Assembly (NCBI RefSeq): GCF_900113255.1
Contig: NZ_FOOR01000002.1
Location: 62,001 to 126,000, forward strand
Source: Novosphingobium sp. CF614
Lineage (GTDB): Bacteria; Pseudomonadota; Alphaproteobacteria; Sphingomonadales; Sphingomonadaceae
Length of the DNA: 64,000 nt
Reading direction: 5' to 3'
Part shown: piece after piece, positions 1-8,574 of the stretch
How positions within the stretch are numbered: position 1 is the first letter of the stretch
Layout: each line of letters opens with the position of its first letter
The notes under the pieces: model-generated
What the model was told of the DNA's origin: nothing
Database searches by the model: none
The model's input: only the letters and a program-made list of their open reading frames with translations
Position numbers and translations under genes: made by a program

Positions 1-96
1 CGCAAACCGGCTGATCTGTCCTTCCAAGCAGGAAAGCTGGCCATGTTGATCTGGTATTCGAAGCACCGGGCTACCATCAATTCCCGGCATAGTTTC

Positions 97-438
97 CTAT
101 CCCGCGACAGGCAGGCCGTGCCTCAACGAGAGATATTGTCGGATCTGCTTTTCGTCGTCGATGAAGCGCCGATCGGCCGAAAACCTTGCCTTGACCGACT
201 CGGGAACGGAGGAGTCCTCGGCAAGGACGAGGACCGGTACGGACTGATGTTCCGCGCCGATCAAATCGATGATTGCCTGCCGCGGCCGCGGAAACTCGAT
301 ATAGGTGATCGCCAGTTTCTCTCGCAGTTCCGGGAAGAACCCCAGCATTCCCTCGACTGAAACGGAATCGCCGCAATAGAACGGGCCGAGCCCCGCGTTC
401 ACAAAACCGGGTTTCATCAGGAAAAGCTGATCTCTCAC
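97..438 (-). CDS. DUF3088 domain-containing protein
   Basis: A 113-residue soluble protein that I recognise as the DUF3088 family, which has no established function. Typical family features are the opening RDQLFLMKPGF, the FYC segment near residue 20, and the PRPRQAIIDLIG and SVPVLVL segments. I chose the GTG at 438 because GGAG lies about 7 bases upstream and the family consensus begins there; the same frame is open further upstream but that part is antisense-like. The gene lies 17 bases after the PepSY gene and is the third gene of the TonB receptor operon, so a role linked to that uptake system is an inference from position only. The 96 bases to the left edge hold nothing I can support. 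Confidence 0.8.
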   Translation of the reverse strand: MRDQLFLMKPGFVNAGLGPFYCGDSVSVEGMLGFFPELREKLAITYIEFPRPRQAIIDLIGAEHQSVPVLVLAEDSSVPESVKARFSADRRFIDDEKQIRQYLSLRHGLPVAG

Positions 439-455
439 ATCGATCTCCACTGTCG

Positions 456-1916
456 TCAGAATGATCTGCGCAGACGCTGCCAGCCGATGACGACGCCCGT
501 CACACTGAACGCAAAGCCCACCAGCATCAGCACAAGGACAAGGCTTTCCCGCAGCAGGGGACGATTCGCCAGCCCGGGGAAATTGAACGTATGCAGCCCG
601 TAATATATCCAGGCATAGACTTTGCGGCTGCCGTCCATCACCGTGAGCATGCGCCCATCCGCGCTGTCGACGCAGATATCGGGCCGGACGCCTGCCGGAT
701 CGGTCAACAACATCGCCGTGGCCGGCCATCCTTCGGCAAGCGCATAGATATTCGAAGGCGATACGCCCAGCGCCCGGATCCCGCCACCCGCCGGCCAGGC
801 CGAACGGGCACCCTGTTCGGCAAGTTGCAGCAACGCGGCTTCCGAAAGGGGGCGGCCATGCGAGGTAACGCGCATCAAGCTTCCATCCGCGCGCCAGGCC
901 GTTGCCGCAGGCTGTCCAGCAATGACCGAGAAGTCGATTTCCCGGGCCTGACCCATTCCTTGCAGATCCCTGGCATCAAGTCCGACCAGTCCCCGGGCGA
1001 GCGGAAGGCCCGCGTAGCGTGCCAGTTCATCGGCGGTCGGCTGTCCGCGCGAGAACAGGCGGCCATGGTCCATCGAAAGCCAGCCGCTCAAAATCCACGT
1101 CAGCACGAAGATACTGGCAAACAGGCCCAAAAGATGATGCCAGCGCATCCACTTGAGACGATAGAACGTCAACGACGGCTTGCGCTGCTTCTGCGCGGCC
1201 AGGGTACGGACGATGCCGAGAACGGTTCCCGCGATCGCCACCAGCATGGCGACGAGCGAGAGATACCACACGGTCCTGTCCCAGGCGGTGAAATTCGAAC
1301 GCACCGGCGTAAAGTAGACCCAGTGAAGCACCGCGCCGGCCCAGTTCCAGGCCCGGTCCGTTGCCGTCGTGCGTTGTACCAGTTCGCCGGTCACTGCCGA
1401 CAGATAGTACTGCGTGCCCGGCCGGTCTCCTGCATCGATACGATGGAACGGGCGCAGCGGATCGAAGCGATTGTGCACGATCCATTGATCGTAGTCGAAG
1501 GCAGGGGTCGTCCGCGTCCCTTGTCCGATCGCCTGCCTGGCGATCGCCGATGCCTCTGACGGCGAAAGCCGCCGCAGGCGTTGGCCCGTTCGCGCATCGA
1601 TGGCGACGACACCCTGCCCGGACGATACGATGTACGCGGGCGCGTTGCCGCGCTGCACGAGCCGCAAACCGTCCGTGCTGTCGCCCACTTTCGCCGCCGC
1701 CTGAGCCGGGGAAATCCCGACGGCCGCAAGATCGATCGGCGCTTCCAGCCTGAGCTGTTCCGGGCGCGAGAGCGAAGGGAACGGCTTGAACAGAAGCACC
1801 GCGCCGCTGGCGAACCACATGGCGAACACCAGGCATGTCGCGATCCCCAGCCAGCGATGGAACCAGGCGATCTGCTTGACCGCCTGGTTCCATCGCCGTG
1901 CCTTAGAAGCGACCAA
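456..1916 (-). CDS. PepSY-associated transmembrane protein
   Basis: A 486-residue inner-membrane protein of the PepSY_TM family. The first membrane segment is near residues 20-42 and others lie around 195-235, 265-290 and at the C-terminus (about 455-478), with periplasmic PepSY-like regions between. Members encoded beside siderophore receptors, such as Pseudomonas FpvG, act as reductases that help release iron from ferric siderophores; that role here is inferred from the family and from the neighbour. The start is a TTG at 1916, overlapping the receptor stop by 14 bases, with GAGG about 9 bases upstream. A perfect 16-bp inverted repeat lies inside codons 7-21. An alternative start further in cannot be excluded. 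Confidence 0.85.
   Translation of the reverse strand: MVASKARRWNQAVKQIAWFHRWLGIATCLVFAMWFASGAVLLFKPFPSLSRPEQLRLEAPIDLAAVGISPAQAAAKVGDSTDGLRLVQRGNAPAYIVSSGQGVVAIDARTGQRLRRLSPSEASAIARQAIGQGTRTTPAFDYDQWIVHNRFDPLRPFHRIDAGDRPGTQYYLSAVTGELVQRTTATDRAWNWAGAVLHWVYFTPVRSNFTAWDRTVWYLSLVAMLVAIAGTVLGIVRTLAAQKQRKPSLTFYRLKWMRWHHLLGLFASIFVLTWILSGWLSMDHGRLFSRGQPTADELARYAGLPLARGLVGLDARDLQGMGQAREIDFSVIAGQPAATAWRADGSLMRVTSHGRPLSEAALLQLAEQGARSAWPAGGGIRALGVSPSNIYALAEGWPATAMLLTDPAGVRPDICVDSADGRMLTVMDGSRKVYAWIYYGLHTFNFPGLANRPLLRESLVLVLMLVGFAFSVTGVVIGWQRLRRSF
1854..1896. repeat. perfect 16-bp inverted repeat at operon junction
   Basis: GCGATGGAACCAGGCG at 1854-1869 is the exact reverse complement of 1881-1896, with an 11-base loop. 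It sits within the first 25 codons of the PepSY gene, just after the receptor stop codon, and encodes the mirrored residues RRWNQA and AWFHRW. No U-tract follows, so it is not a standard terminator. A translation-modulating or mRNA-stabilising hairpin is an inference. Confidence 0.8.
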
Positions 1917-4086
1917 GGAAACTTACCTCGATACGGCGAGGCTCACCCAGGACAACCTGGGTGGGATAATAGATATCCGCCCACTGCACGAAGGTCTGGT
2001 TCCATACATTGTTGACGCGTCCGGTGACCGAGATATTCGGCGACACCTCATAAGTCGCATAGACGATACCGGTCGCATAGGACTTCAGGACAAGATCGTT
2101 GGCCGTATTGCCATAGCGCTTGCCGACGTATTTGACCCCGCCGCCCATTTCCAGCGGAAGTCCGCCGACGTTGCGGTAGGAGGTCCAGACGTTGCCGACC
2201 CAGGCAGGGACATTGGGCGGCGTGTTGCCGGTCGCGGCGATGCCGTAGTTGGGATCGACGAAATCGCCGTACTCGGCATCGACGTAAGTGCCGCTCGCGA
2301 TGAGGGTCCAGTCGTTGGTGACTTTGAACTGGCCCGAAAGCTCCACACCTTTCGAGGTCTGGCTTCCGACATTGCTGAGCGTGTCCGTGCCGACGAGAGT
2401 CAGGATGTTCTTGCGCTTGATGTCATAGGCACTGAGCGTGAGCGACCCGCGCCCATCCATCAGGTCTGCCTTCAGGCCGCTCTCGACTTGATGGGAAGAG
2501 CTGAGACCGAAGTTCTGGCTGGCGTTGACCAGAAAGATGTTCGAACCCACGGGATCCTTGCCGGTGCTGTACGATACATAGGCCGTGACCATTGGCGCCA
2601 GATCGTAGACCAGCCCCGCACGCCAGTTGAACAGCTTGTAGGTGCGCTTGAAGCTGCTGCCAGCGTTGAAGCTGCCGTCCACGTTATAGTTTTCGCGGGT
2701 CAGATAGAGATTTTCCGCCCGCAGGCCCGTGACCAGTTTCAATGACGGGGTCAGGCTCAGCACGTCCTCCGCGAACAGTGCAGCCTGATCCCAGCGGGTC
2801 GGACTGACGCGCTTCGCGATGGGCCCGAACAACCCTGGATCGGGGTTGCTCGGGTCCACGCTGTCGCCATCCGGGAACCCGCGGGAACGGATGAAGTCCA
2901 GATGGCTGTAATCGACGCCTGCAACGATTTTGTTTTGCAACCCGAAGAGCTGGCTGTCGAATGTCGCACTGAACTGATCGCCGATCAGATCCTGATTATG
3001 GAAGACGAAGAACCGATCCCGATCGATCAGCTTGGTCGTGCTGTTGTAGGAATAGACCTCGGCATTGACCCACTGGCGTTCGGCGTGGAACCAGTAGGCG
3101 GTATTGGACAACGTCAGGTTGTCCGACACTTTCCAGTTCAGCACCAGCTTCGGCCACACCTGCCAGCTCTTGTCGCGGCTGTCGGAGACGTTGTAATTGA
3201 CGAAGCGCATCGCCCGGTCGACCACCATACCGCTCGAGGACGAGAGGATGCCCGGGATCGGATCGGTCGCATCGGCAGCCGGGACCAGCGGCGTGCCGAA
3301 ATAGTTCGACAGATTGTCCTTCAGGTAATCGACGCTGAATTCGAGCGAGAAGTCCTTGGTCGGCTGGTAGAGCAGCGCCCCTGTGGCGTTGAGCGAATTG
3401 GAACCTGCGTCCTTCACGTAACCGTCGGTGGTGTGATAGCTGGCATCGAGCCGCAACGCGACATCGTCGCTCAGCACCTTGTTGCCGCCGAAGCCGGCGC
3501 TGACGGTGTTGAACGTCGCATAGGAGCCCAACGCCTGGAAGCTGTCGCCGGTGAAATCAGGATGCTTGTTGACGATGTTGACGGCGCCGCCGATCGCGCC
3601 CTGGCCGTACAGGACCGATGCGGGGCCCTTCAACACATCGATGCTGGCAATGTTGAAAGTGTTGCCCGGCCGGTTAATCATGTTGGCGGGGCCGAGATAG
3701 AGCCCGTTGTGCAGGATGGTAATCTGCTCGCCGGTGAAGCCGCGCATGGAGAAAAGCGACGGGTCGCCGGGCGAACCGCCCGATGTAACGCCGGGCAGGC
3801 TGACCGTGGCTTCCTCGACCGTGCGGAAACCACGGGTCAGGATTTCGTTGGAATCGATCTGATCGATCGTCGCCGGCGTTTCGCGCACAGACAGGCCCAG
3901 GCGGCTGCCGGTGGGAAGGGCGGCATCGAGCTTACGCAGCTTCCAGCCGGTGACGGTGATGGTGGAACCGTCCTCGGCTTCATCTTCTTTTGCCGAGGCG
4001 CTCTGGGCATGGACCTGGAGCGGAAAGAGGTAGGCGGCGGCGACCAACGACGACCCGACGGCCCAGCGGGAAATATTATTGCGCAT
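1903..4086 (-). CDS. TonB-dependent siderophore receptor
   Basis: A 727-residue outer-membrane receptor for an iron-siderophore or similar metal chelate. Residues 1-27 form a signal peptide ending in VHAQ. The plug domain spans roughly 45-190, with ITVTG at its start and the conserved VLKGPASVLYGQG and IGGAVNIV motifs. The rest is a 22-stranded barrel with alternating aromatic and polar residues, and the protein ends in the outer-membrane signature FLGRF. Length is normal for the family. It is first in an operon with the PepSY and DUF3088 genes and is divergent from a GntR repressor 208 bases away. Substrate cannot be read from the sequence; a metallophore is likely given the PepSY partner. 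Confidence 0.92.
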   Translation of the reverse strand: MRNNISRWAVGSSLVAAAYLFPLQVHAQSASAKEDEAEDGSTITVTGWKLRKLDAALPTGSRLGLSVRETPATIDQIDSNEILTRGFRTVEEATVSLPGVTSGGSPGDPSLFSMRGFTGEQITILHNGLYLGPANMINRPGNTFNIASIDVLKGPASVLYGQGAIGGAVNIVNKHPDFTGDSFQALGSYATFNTVSAGFGGNKVLSDDVALRLDASYHTTDGYVKDAGSNSLNATGALLYQPTKDFSLEFSVDYLKDNLSNYFGTPLVPAADATDPIPGILSSSSGMVVDRAMRFVNYNVSDSRDKSWQVWPKLVLNWKVSDNLTLSNTAYWFHAERQWVNAEVYSYNSTTKLIDRDRFFVFHNQDLIGDQFSATFDSQLFGLQNKIVAGVDYSHLDFIRSRGFPDGDSVDPSNPDPGLFGPIAKRVSPTRWDQAALFAEDVLSLTPSLKLVTGLRAENLYLTRENYNVDGSFNAGSSFKRTYKLFNWRAGLVYDLAPMVTAYVSYSTGKDPVGSNIFLVNASQNFGLSSSHQVESGLKADLMDGRGSLTLSAYDIKRKNILTLVGTDTLSNVGSQTSKGVELSGQFKVTNDWTLIASGTYVDAEYGDFVDPNYGIAATGNTPPNVPAWVGNVWTSYRNVGGLPLEMGGGVKYVGKRYGNTANDLVLKSYATGIVYATYEVSPNISVTGRVNNVWNQTFVQWADIYYPTQVVLGEPRRIEVSFLGRF

Positions 4087-4133
4087 ACTTCAACCCCCTT
4101 GGTGATCGAATATCCCGTCCCGCGTTTGTCTTT

Positions 4134-4149
4134 ATTTGTATAGTCAAAT
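4134..4149. promoter_or_regulatory. candidate GntR/HutC-type operator
   Basis: ATTTGTATAGTCAAAT lies in the 208-bp divergent region between the TonB receptor and the GntR gene. The outer ATTTG and CAAAT are inverted repeats. The core TTGTATAGTCAA differs at two positions from TTGTATATACAA, the type of site described for HutC regulators. Position and symmetry suggest that the adjacent repressor binds here. This is an inference. Confidence 0.4.
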
Positions 4150-4294
4150 GAAAGTTGACGAGCTTTGGCAAGTGCGTCAAGAGGGTGTCGCGAAATTTTT
4201 TTGCGGTTGCGAAGGCGCGTGGGAAATTTCCTGGCGCGCCGTTGCAGGCAGTGGATTTCTATAGATATTTTCTCCCATCGCAGCGCAGGCGGTA

Positions 4295-5083
4295 ATGGAG
4301 GCAACGATCGCTACGAAGAGGGTCAGGGAATCTGCCATCGGGCCGATCGAGGCCGCCGCGATTCCGCCGCTGGATGGCGAAGGACCGCTTTGGTTGCAGA
4401 TTCGCAGGTCGATGGCGCTGGCCATTTTGAATGGCGACTGGCCAGCGGGAACCCGCCTGCCCTCCGAACTTTTCCTGACCAACCACTATGCGACGGCGCG
4501 CATGACGGTGAACAAGGCGATCCAGAGCCTTGCCACCGAAGGCTTGGTGGAACGCCGCCCGAAGATCGGCACGATCGTCACCGGCCGCGCACGCGAGCGC
4601 CCCGTACTCGAGATCTGGGATGCCGCCAATGCCGTGCGCCGCGATGGCGGGCATTACGGCTATCGGCTGCTAAGTTGCGGCATGGTGCCCGAAGGTTCGC
4701 CCATCCGCGCCGAACATGGCCTGGAGGCGCACGCACCAGCGATCCAGATGCTGTGCCTGCACCTTTCCAACGGCAAGCCGTTTCAACTTGAAGAACGGCT
4801 GGTCAATGTCGATGCCGCGCCCAGGATCACCTGCCAGCCGCTGGAGGACGTAAGCCCGGGCCAATGGCTGCTTGCCCATGTGCCATGGACGGAGGCCAAG
4901 CACCGCATCACGGCGCGCGGCGCCACGCCCATGGTCGCCGAGCATCTGGCGCTTGAGGAAGGGGAAGCCTGTCTGGTCGTCGAACGGCGCACCTGGAACG
5001 AGGATGTTCCCGTCACCTTCGGCCGCTTCTGGTATCCGGGGGACGATCACTGCCTCGAAGGCCGCTTCCGCCCTTCCTGGTGA
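4295..5083 (+). CDS. HutC-like GntR family repressor
   Basis: A 262-residue transcription regulator of the GntR family, HutC subgroup. The winged helix occupies about residues 30-100 (PLWLQIRRS, GTRLPSE, ARMTVNKAIQSL, GLVERR, GTIV). The effector-binding UTRA domain follows, with HutC-like stretches such as FQLEERLVN, HVPWTEAKHRI and CLVVERRTW. Known HutC proteins repress histidine-utilisation genes and are released by urocanate. No hut genes are visible in this window; instead the gene is divergent from a TonB receptor operon, so its target may be that operon. The ATG at 4295 leaves about 30 residues before the helix-turn-helix, slightly long for the family, so a later start is possible. Confidence 0.85.
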   Translation: MEATIATKRVRESAIGPIEAAAIPPLDGEGPLWLQIRRSMALAILNGDWPAGTRLPSELFLTNHYATARMTVNKAIQSLATEGLVERRPKIGTIVTGRARERPVLEIWDAANAVRRDGGHYGYRLLSCGMVPEGSPIRAEHGLEAHAPAIQMLCLHLSNGKPFQLEERLVNVDAAPRITCQPLEDVSPGQWLLAHVPWTEAKHRITARGATPMVAEHLALEEGEACLVVERRTWNEDVPVTFGRFWYPGDDHCLEGRFRPSW

Positions 5084-5194
5084 GATCAGCCCATCGCTGC
5101 GACAGCGGCGGCGTGAAAGCCGCAAGCGTCGCCCTGGATTGCCAGTGCGGCAGCTACAGGAGTGAGGTTTCGTTTGACTTGGGTCCGTTATAGG

Positions 5195-5206
5195 ATAGGG
5201 GGGTAT
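5195..5206. promoter_or_regulatory. G-tract operator of RcnR/FrmR type
   Basis: ATAGGGGGGTAT (ATA and TAT flanking six G) ends four bases before the dmeR start codon. It is the G/C-tract inverted repeat typical of the RcnR/FrmR/CsoR repressor family, whose members bind such tracts in their own promoters. Autoregulation of dmeR-dmeF is inferred. The G-run is 6 bases from the ATG and may also serve as the ribosome-binding site, since no other is present. A TTGACT lies at 5174-5179, but I see no well-spaced -10. Confidence 0.65.
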
Positions 5207-5209
5207 GCT

Positions 5210-5485
5210 ATGTCGCACCTCAGCAAGGATAACGATGCCCTCGTCATGCGCGTGCGCCGGCTTGTCGGGCAACTGCAGGCCGTCGAGCGCGCCCTGGTCG
5301 CGGGTGAGGATTGTTCGACGACGCTGCATCTCACCGCCGCCGCGCGCGGAGCCCTCAACGGGCTCATCGACGAACTTATCGAATCGCACGTGAGAACGCA
5401 TGTCGCAGCGCCCGATCTTGAGCCGGAAGAACGTGAGCGGGGCGTCGAAGCTCTGATCGCCGCCATCCGCCGCTATGCCAAGTAG
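5210..5485 (+). CDS. dmeR: RcnR/CsoR-family nickel-cobalt-sensing repressor DmeR
   Basis: A 91-residue all-helical metal-responsive repressor. Counting from the ATG at 5210, the protein has His3, Cys35, His60 and His64, exactly the ligand set that defines nickel/cobalt sensors of the RcnR group. This supports both the metal assignment and the start codon, because upstream extension would misplace His3. The gene is 11 bases upstream of dmeF. The dmeR-dmeF operon is known from Rhizobium, where it is induced by nickel and cobalt. A G-tract operator overlaps the 5' end. A formaldehyde sensor (FrmR) is less likely given the efflux partner. Confidence 0.88.
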   Translation: MSHLSKDNDALVMRVRRLVGQLQAVERALVAGEDCSTTLHLTAAARGALNGLIDELIESHVRTHVAAPDLEPEERERGVEALIAAIRRYAK

Positions 5486-5496
5486 AAAGACCCCGC

Positions 5497-6438
5497 ATGG
5501 CAACCCAGCCGGAAATTGACCGCTTCGTGCACGATCACGATTTCCTGGGCGCATCGCACGACGAGAATGCCCGCCGCACCCTCTGGGTCGTCGCGCTGAC
5601 GGCCGTCATGATGGTGGGCGAGATCGTGGCCGGCTATGTCACCGGATCGATGGCGTTGCTGGCGGACGGCTTCCACATGGCGACCCATGCCGGAGCATTG
5701 AGCGTTGCCGCGACTGCCTATGCCTATGCCCGTCGCCACGCGCACAATCCCGCCTTCAGCTTCGGCACCGGCAAGGTCGGCGATCTCGCCGGCTTCGCCT
5801 CGGCCTTGGTGCTGGCATTGATTGCGCTCGGGATCGGCGTCGAATCCTTCCTGCGCTTGTTCAATCCGATCACCGTGGCTTTTGGCGAGGCGACGGTGAT
5901 CGCGGTCATCGGCCTCGCCGTGAACATCGCCAGCGCGCTACTGCTGTCGGGCCATCATCATGCGCACGACCACGATCACAGCGACGGGCATCATCACGGA
6001 CATGGGCATCACGGACATGGGCACGGCGACAACAATCTCCGCTCGGCCTATCTGCATGTGCTGGCCGATGCCCTGACGTCGGTGCTGGCCATCGCCGCGC
6101 TTCTGGCCGGCCGCTATCTGGGCTGGGTCTGGCTCGATCCAGTCATGGGCATGGTTGGCGGCATCGTCATTGCGCGCTGGTCGTGGTCCCTGATGAAGGA
6201 TACCGCCTTCGTTCTTCTGGACCGCACCGACCCGCATATTGCCCAGGAGGTGCGCGAGGTTATCGAAGGGCCGGGCGATGCGCGCATCACCGATCTCCAC
6301 ATCTGGCGCGTCGGCCCTGACGCTCATGCTGCGATCATCGGCGTGGCGGCAGCGGACATCTCGATAAGCGCGATCGAACTGCGCGATCGTCTGATACCCG
6401 TGCACGAGTTGAGGCACGTTACGATAGAGCGATATTGA
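5497..6438 (+). CDS. dmeF: Cation diffusion facilitator, Co/Ni efflux DmeF
   Basis: A 313-residue inner-membrane cation/proton antiporter. Six membrane helices lie between about residues 28 and 228. The metal-site motifs are ADGFHMATH in helix 2 and HVLAD in helix 5. Between helices 4 and 5 is a very His-rich cytoplasmic loop (about 150-180, repeated HGHGHH). The cytoplasmic C-terminal domain follows, with ITDLHIWRVGPDAHA. The N-terminal HDHDFLG segment is characteristic of the DmeF group. It is co-transcribed with dmeR. The predicted job is export of cobalt and nickel from the cytoplasm. The stop codon lies in a 19-bp tandem duplication. Confidence 0.92.
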   Translation: MATQPEIDRFVHDHDFLGASHDENARRTLWVVALTAVMMVGEIVAGYVTGSMALLADGFHMATHAGALSVAATAYAYARRHAHNPAFSFGTGKVGDLAGFASALVLALIALGIGVESFLRLFNPITVAFGEATVIAVIGLAVNIASALLLSGHHHAHDHDHSDGHHHGHGHHGHGHGDNNLRSAYLHVLADALTSVLAIAALLAGRYLGWVWLDPVMGMVGGIVIARWSWSLMKDTAFVLLDRTDPHIAQEVREVIEGPGDARITDLHIWRVGPDAHAAIIGVAAADISISAIELRDRLIPVHELRHVTIERY

Positions 6439-6458
6439 GACGATAGAGTGATACTGAG
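6421..6458. repeat. imperfect 19-bp tandem repeat at the dmeF 3' end
   Basis: Two adjacent 19-bp copies, ACGATAGAGCGATATTGAG and ACGATAGAGTGATACTGAG, agree at 17 of 19 positions. The first carries the dmeF stop codon. It looks like a recent slippage duplication and needs no functional explanation. Confidence 0.7.
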
Positions 6459-7074
6459 GCAGGGAATTTGGCCTTGATGCGGGTTCGGCACCACGCAATT
6501 CCGTGCCCATCCGCGTTCATACCCGCAGATCGCCGCCTCTCGAAACCTCCCCTCCCGCGCGATTGACGATGGCGGCAACGTGCAGCCAGGCGACGGAGTA
6601 GCCGTCAAGCGGTCCGCCCGGCCATCAGGCAGTCGACGAAGCCAACGGCCGCCGGTTCGAACCGCGCAACCCGATCTCGAGCGAAATCGTGACGCGCGCG
6701 GCCTTCGCACGAAGACATGTGAATTCCGGCGATCGACCTCCCCGGCTCCCAGCCCGTACACCGAACCCGATCGCCACCCCCTCCTCCCGATCAGGCGTTT
6801 GAAACTTTCTCGTGGGGAGTCGGGCACCTCGCGGTGTCTCAGGGTAGAAGCAAGGCCCCCGGCATCCGCTTCGCACACCCCGCAACGGCCTCAGCCCGCA
6901 CCTGAGCCAATATGAAATGGATAGACGTGACGTTTCTCGTGAACGCCCTGCCGAACATCGCGGCCAACTCGATGGCCTGGGCCGTTAAGACTTCCGCATC
7001 GGGCTTCACGCCCACGATCAGCAAGACCCGGTCAGCATAATGCCCGCTTCGCACCCCTGACCTGGACTGCACGA
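6439..7074. other. 636-bp region without a supported gene
   Basis: After the tandem repeat there is no convincing coding sequence. A minus-strand reading frame at 6839-7072 (77 residues, containing VLLIVGVKPDAEVL) has a somewhat protein-like composition but no recognisable family and no ribosome site, so I do not call it. The region presumably carries the promoter of the RND operon that starts at 7075. Confidence 0.5.
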
Positions 7075-8574
7075 ATGGACATCAAGGAATCGGGTTCGCG
7101 CCGGCGAACGGCGCTGCCGAATATCGTCCGCTGGCAGGCAGTCATGCTCGGCAGCGCGCTCTGCCTGGGTGGTTGCGCGACAGCACCGCCGATCCGGCCG
7201 GCTTCGGTCGAGTTGCCGGCGGCCTATGACGCCGCCGGTTCTGCCCTCCCGGCGGCCACGCTCGACCGCTGGTGGATGCTGTACGACGATGCGCAATTGC
7301 AGGAACTGATCGACAGTGCACTGGAACGCGGCTTCTCGGTGCGCGAAGCCTTCGCACGGCTGACCGAAGCGCGAGCCACGCGCGCCTCCGCACTCTCGCG
7401 CTTCGGCCTGCAAGGCAATGCTCAGCTCACGGGTGAAATCCGCAAGACCGACAATCTCTCGACCAGCAATCTCGACATCTCCGGCATCCCGGGTCTCGAA
7501 TCGCTTACCAGTCTCTTTGCGCCAAGCATGACGAAGACCGCCGGCGCGTCCCTGCCGATCAGCTGGGAACTGGACCTGTTCGGTCGTCGCGGCGTGAGCA
7601 GGGACGTGGCGGATGCGGACCTCGCCGCCGCGCGGTTCAACTATGAGAGCGTTCGCGCCATGCTTGCCGCCGACGTCGCGCGGGGCCTGTTCGAGGCACG
7701 CGGCTTGGCCGCGCAGCTCGACGATGCGCACGCCCATGAGCGGATACAACGCCGGCTGTCCGAACTTGTCCGCATGCGTGCGGAACGCGGGCTCGCGGCG
7801 ACTTCCGAAATAGACCGGGTGGAAAGCGATCTGGCGCAGGCGCAAGCGCAGGCCGCCGACCTCGCAGGTGCCCTGGACGCGAGCCGGCGCGCGCTGCTGG
7901 TGCTGATCGGATCGGGCACAGCACCGATCGGGAGCCTGCCCATCGCCGCGACCGAAACGCGCATGCCGCAGGTGCCGCAAAGCCTTCCCGGCGATCTGCT
8001 GGTCCGGCGACCGGACATACGCGAGGCAGAAGCCCGCCTCGCCGCGCAATCCGGCAATGTGCGCCTTGCCGAGTTGGCTTTCTATCCGACGATCACGCCC
8101 CAGGTGACGCTCGGCTACAATACTCAGACGGGCGGCCTCGCGAGCACGGCGGTGTTCGGCGCGATCGGCGGCAACATCCTCTTGCCGATATTCGATCGCG
8201 GACGCCTCAAGGCCGAACTGGGAGGCGCAAGCGCACGAGCCGAACAGGCGGTGCTTGCCTATGAGCGCATCGTCCATACCGCCTATTCCGAAGTGGACCA
8301 GGCCCTCACGCGCCTTGCCGCCGATCGCCAGCGTGTCGGCACGCTCGAAGCAGGGCTCGCCCGCGCGCAGCGTGCCTACGATGCCGCCCTCCTGCGATAT
8401 CGGCGAGGCCTGTCCGATCTGCAGGAGGTGCTCGACGCCGAACGAACCTTCCGTTCGGCCCGGACCGCACTCACCAGCGCGCGGGTCGATGCCCTGCAGC
8501 GCTCGGTCCAGACTTTCCAGGCACTCGGCGGCGGCTGGGCCGCAGAGCAAACGCCGCAACAATCCGGGATATGA
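7075..8574 (+). CDS. RND efflux outer-membrane lipoprotein, NodT family
   Basis: A 499-residue TolC-like outer-membrane channel of the NodT/OprM type. The lipobox CLGGC puts the acylated cysteine near residue 34, after a longish basic leader. Two outer-membrane efflux-protein repeats follow, with long helices (for example ARLTEARATRASALSRF and AEARLAAQSGNVRLAEL) and the conserved PSLPGDLLVRRPDI-type segment near residue 310. It is first of three genes and overlaps the adaptor gene by four bases. It exports substrates across the outer membrane together with the next two products. If the ATG at 7144 is the start, the leader shortens to a standard lipoprotein signal. Confidence 0.9.
   Translation: MDIKESGSRRRTALPNIVRWQAVMLGSALCLGGCATAPPIRPASVELPAAYDAAGSALPAATLDRWWMLYDDAQLQELIDSALERGFSVREAFARLTEARATRASALSRFGLQGNAQLTGEIRKTDNLSTSNLDISGIPGLESLTSLFAPSMTKTAGASLPISWELDLFGRRGVSRDVADADLAAARFNYESVRAMLAADVARGLFEARGLAAQLDDAHAHERIQRRLSELVRMRAERGLAATSEIDRVESDLAQAQAQAADLAGALDASRRALLVLIGSGTAPIGSLPIAATETRMPQVPQSLPGDLLVRRPDIREAEARLAAQSGNVRLAELAFYPTITPQVTLGYNTQTGGLASTAVFGAIGGNILLPIFDRGRLKAELGGASARAEQAVLAYERIVHTAYSEVDQALTRLAADRQRVGTLEAGLARAQRAYDAALLRYRRGLSDLQEVLDAERTFRSARTALTSARVDALQRSVQTFQALGGGWAAEQTPQQSGI

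Noticed and set aside
6839..7072. 77-residue minus-strand frame with a protein-like N-terminal half
   Set aside because: No ribosome site, no recognised family, and only part of it looks coding. It might be a gene remnant but cannot be supported.
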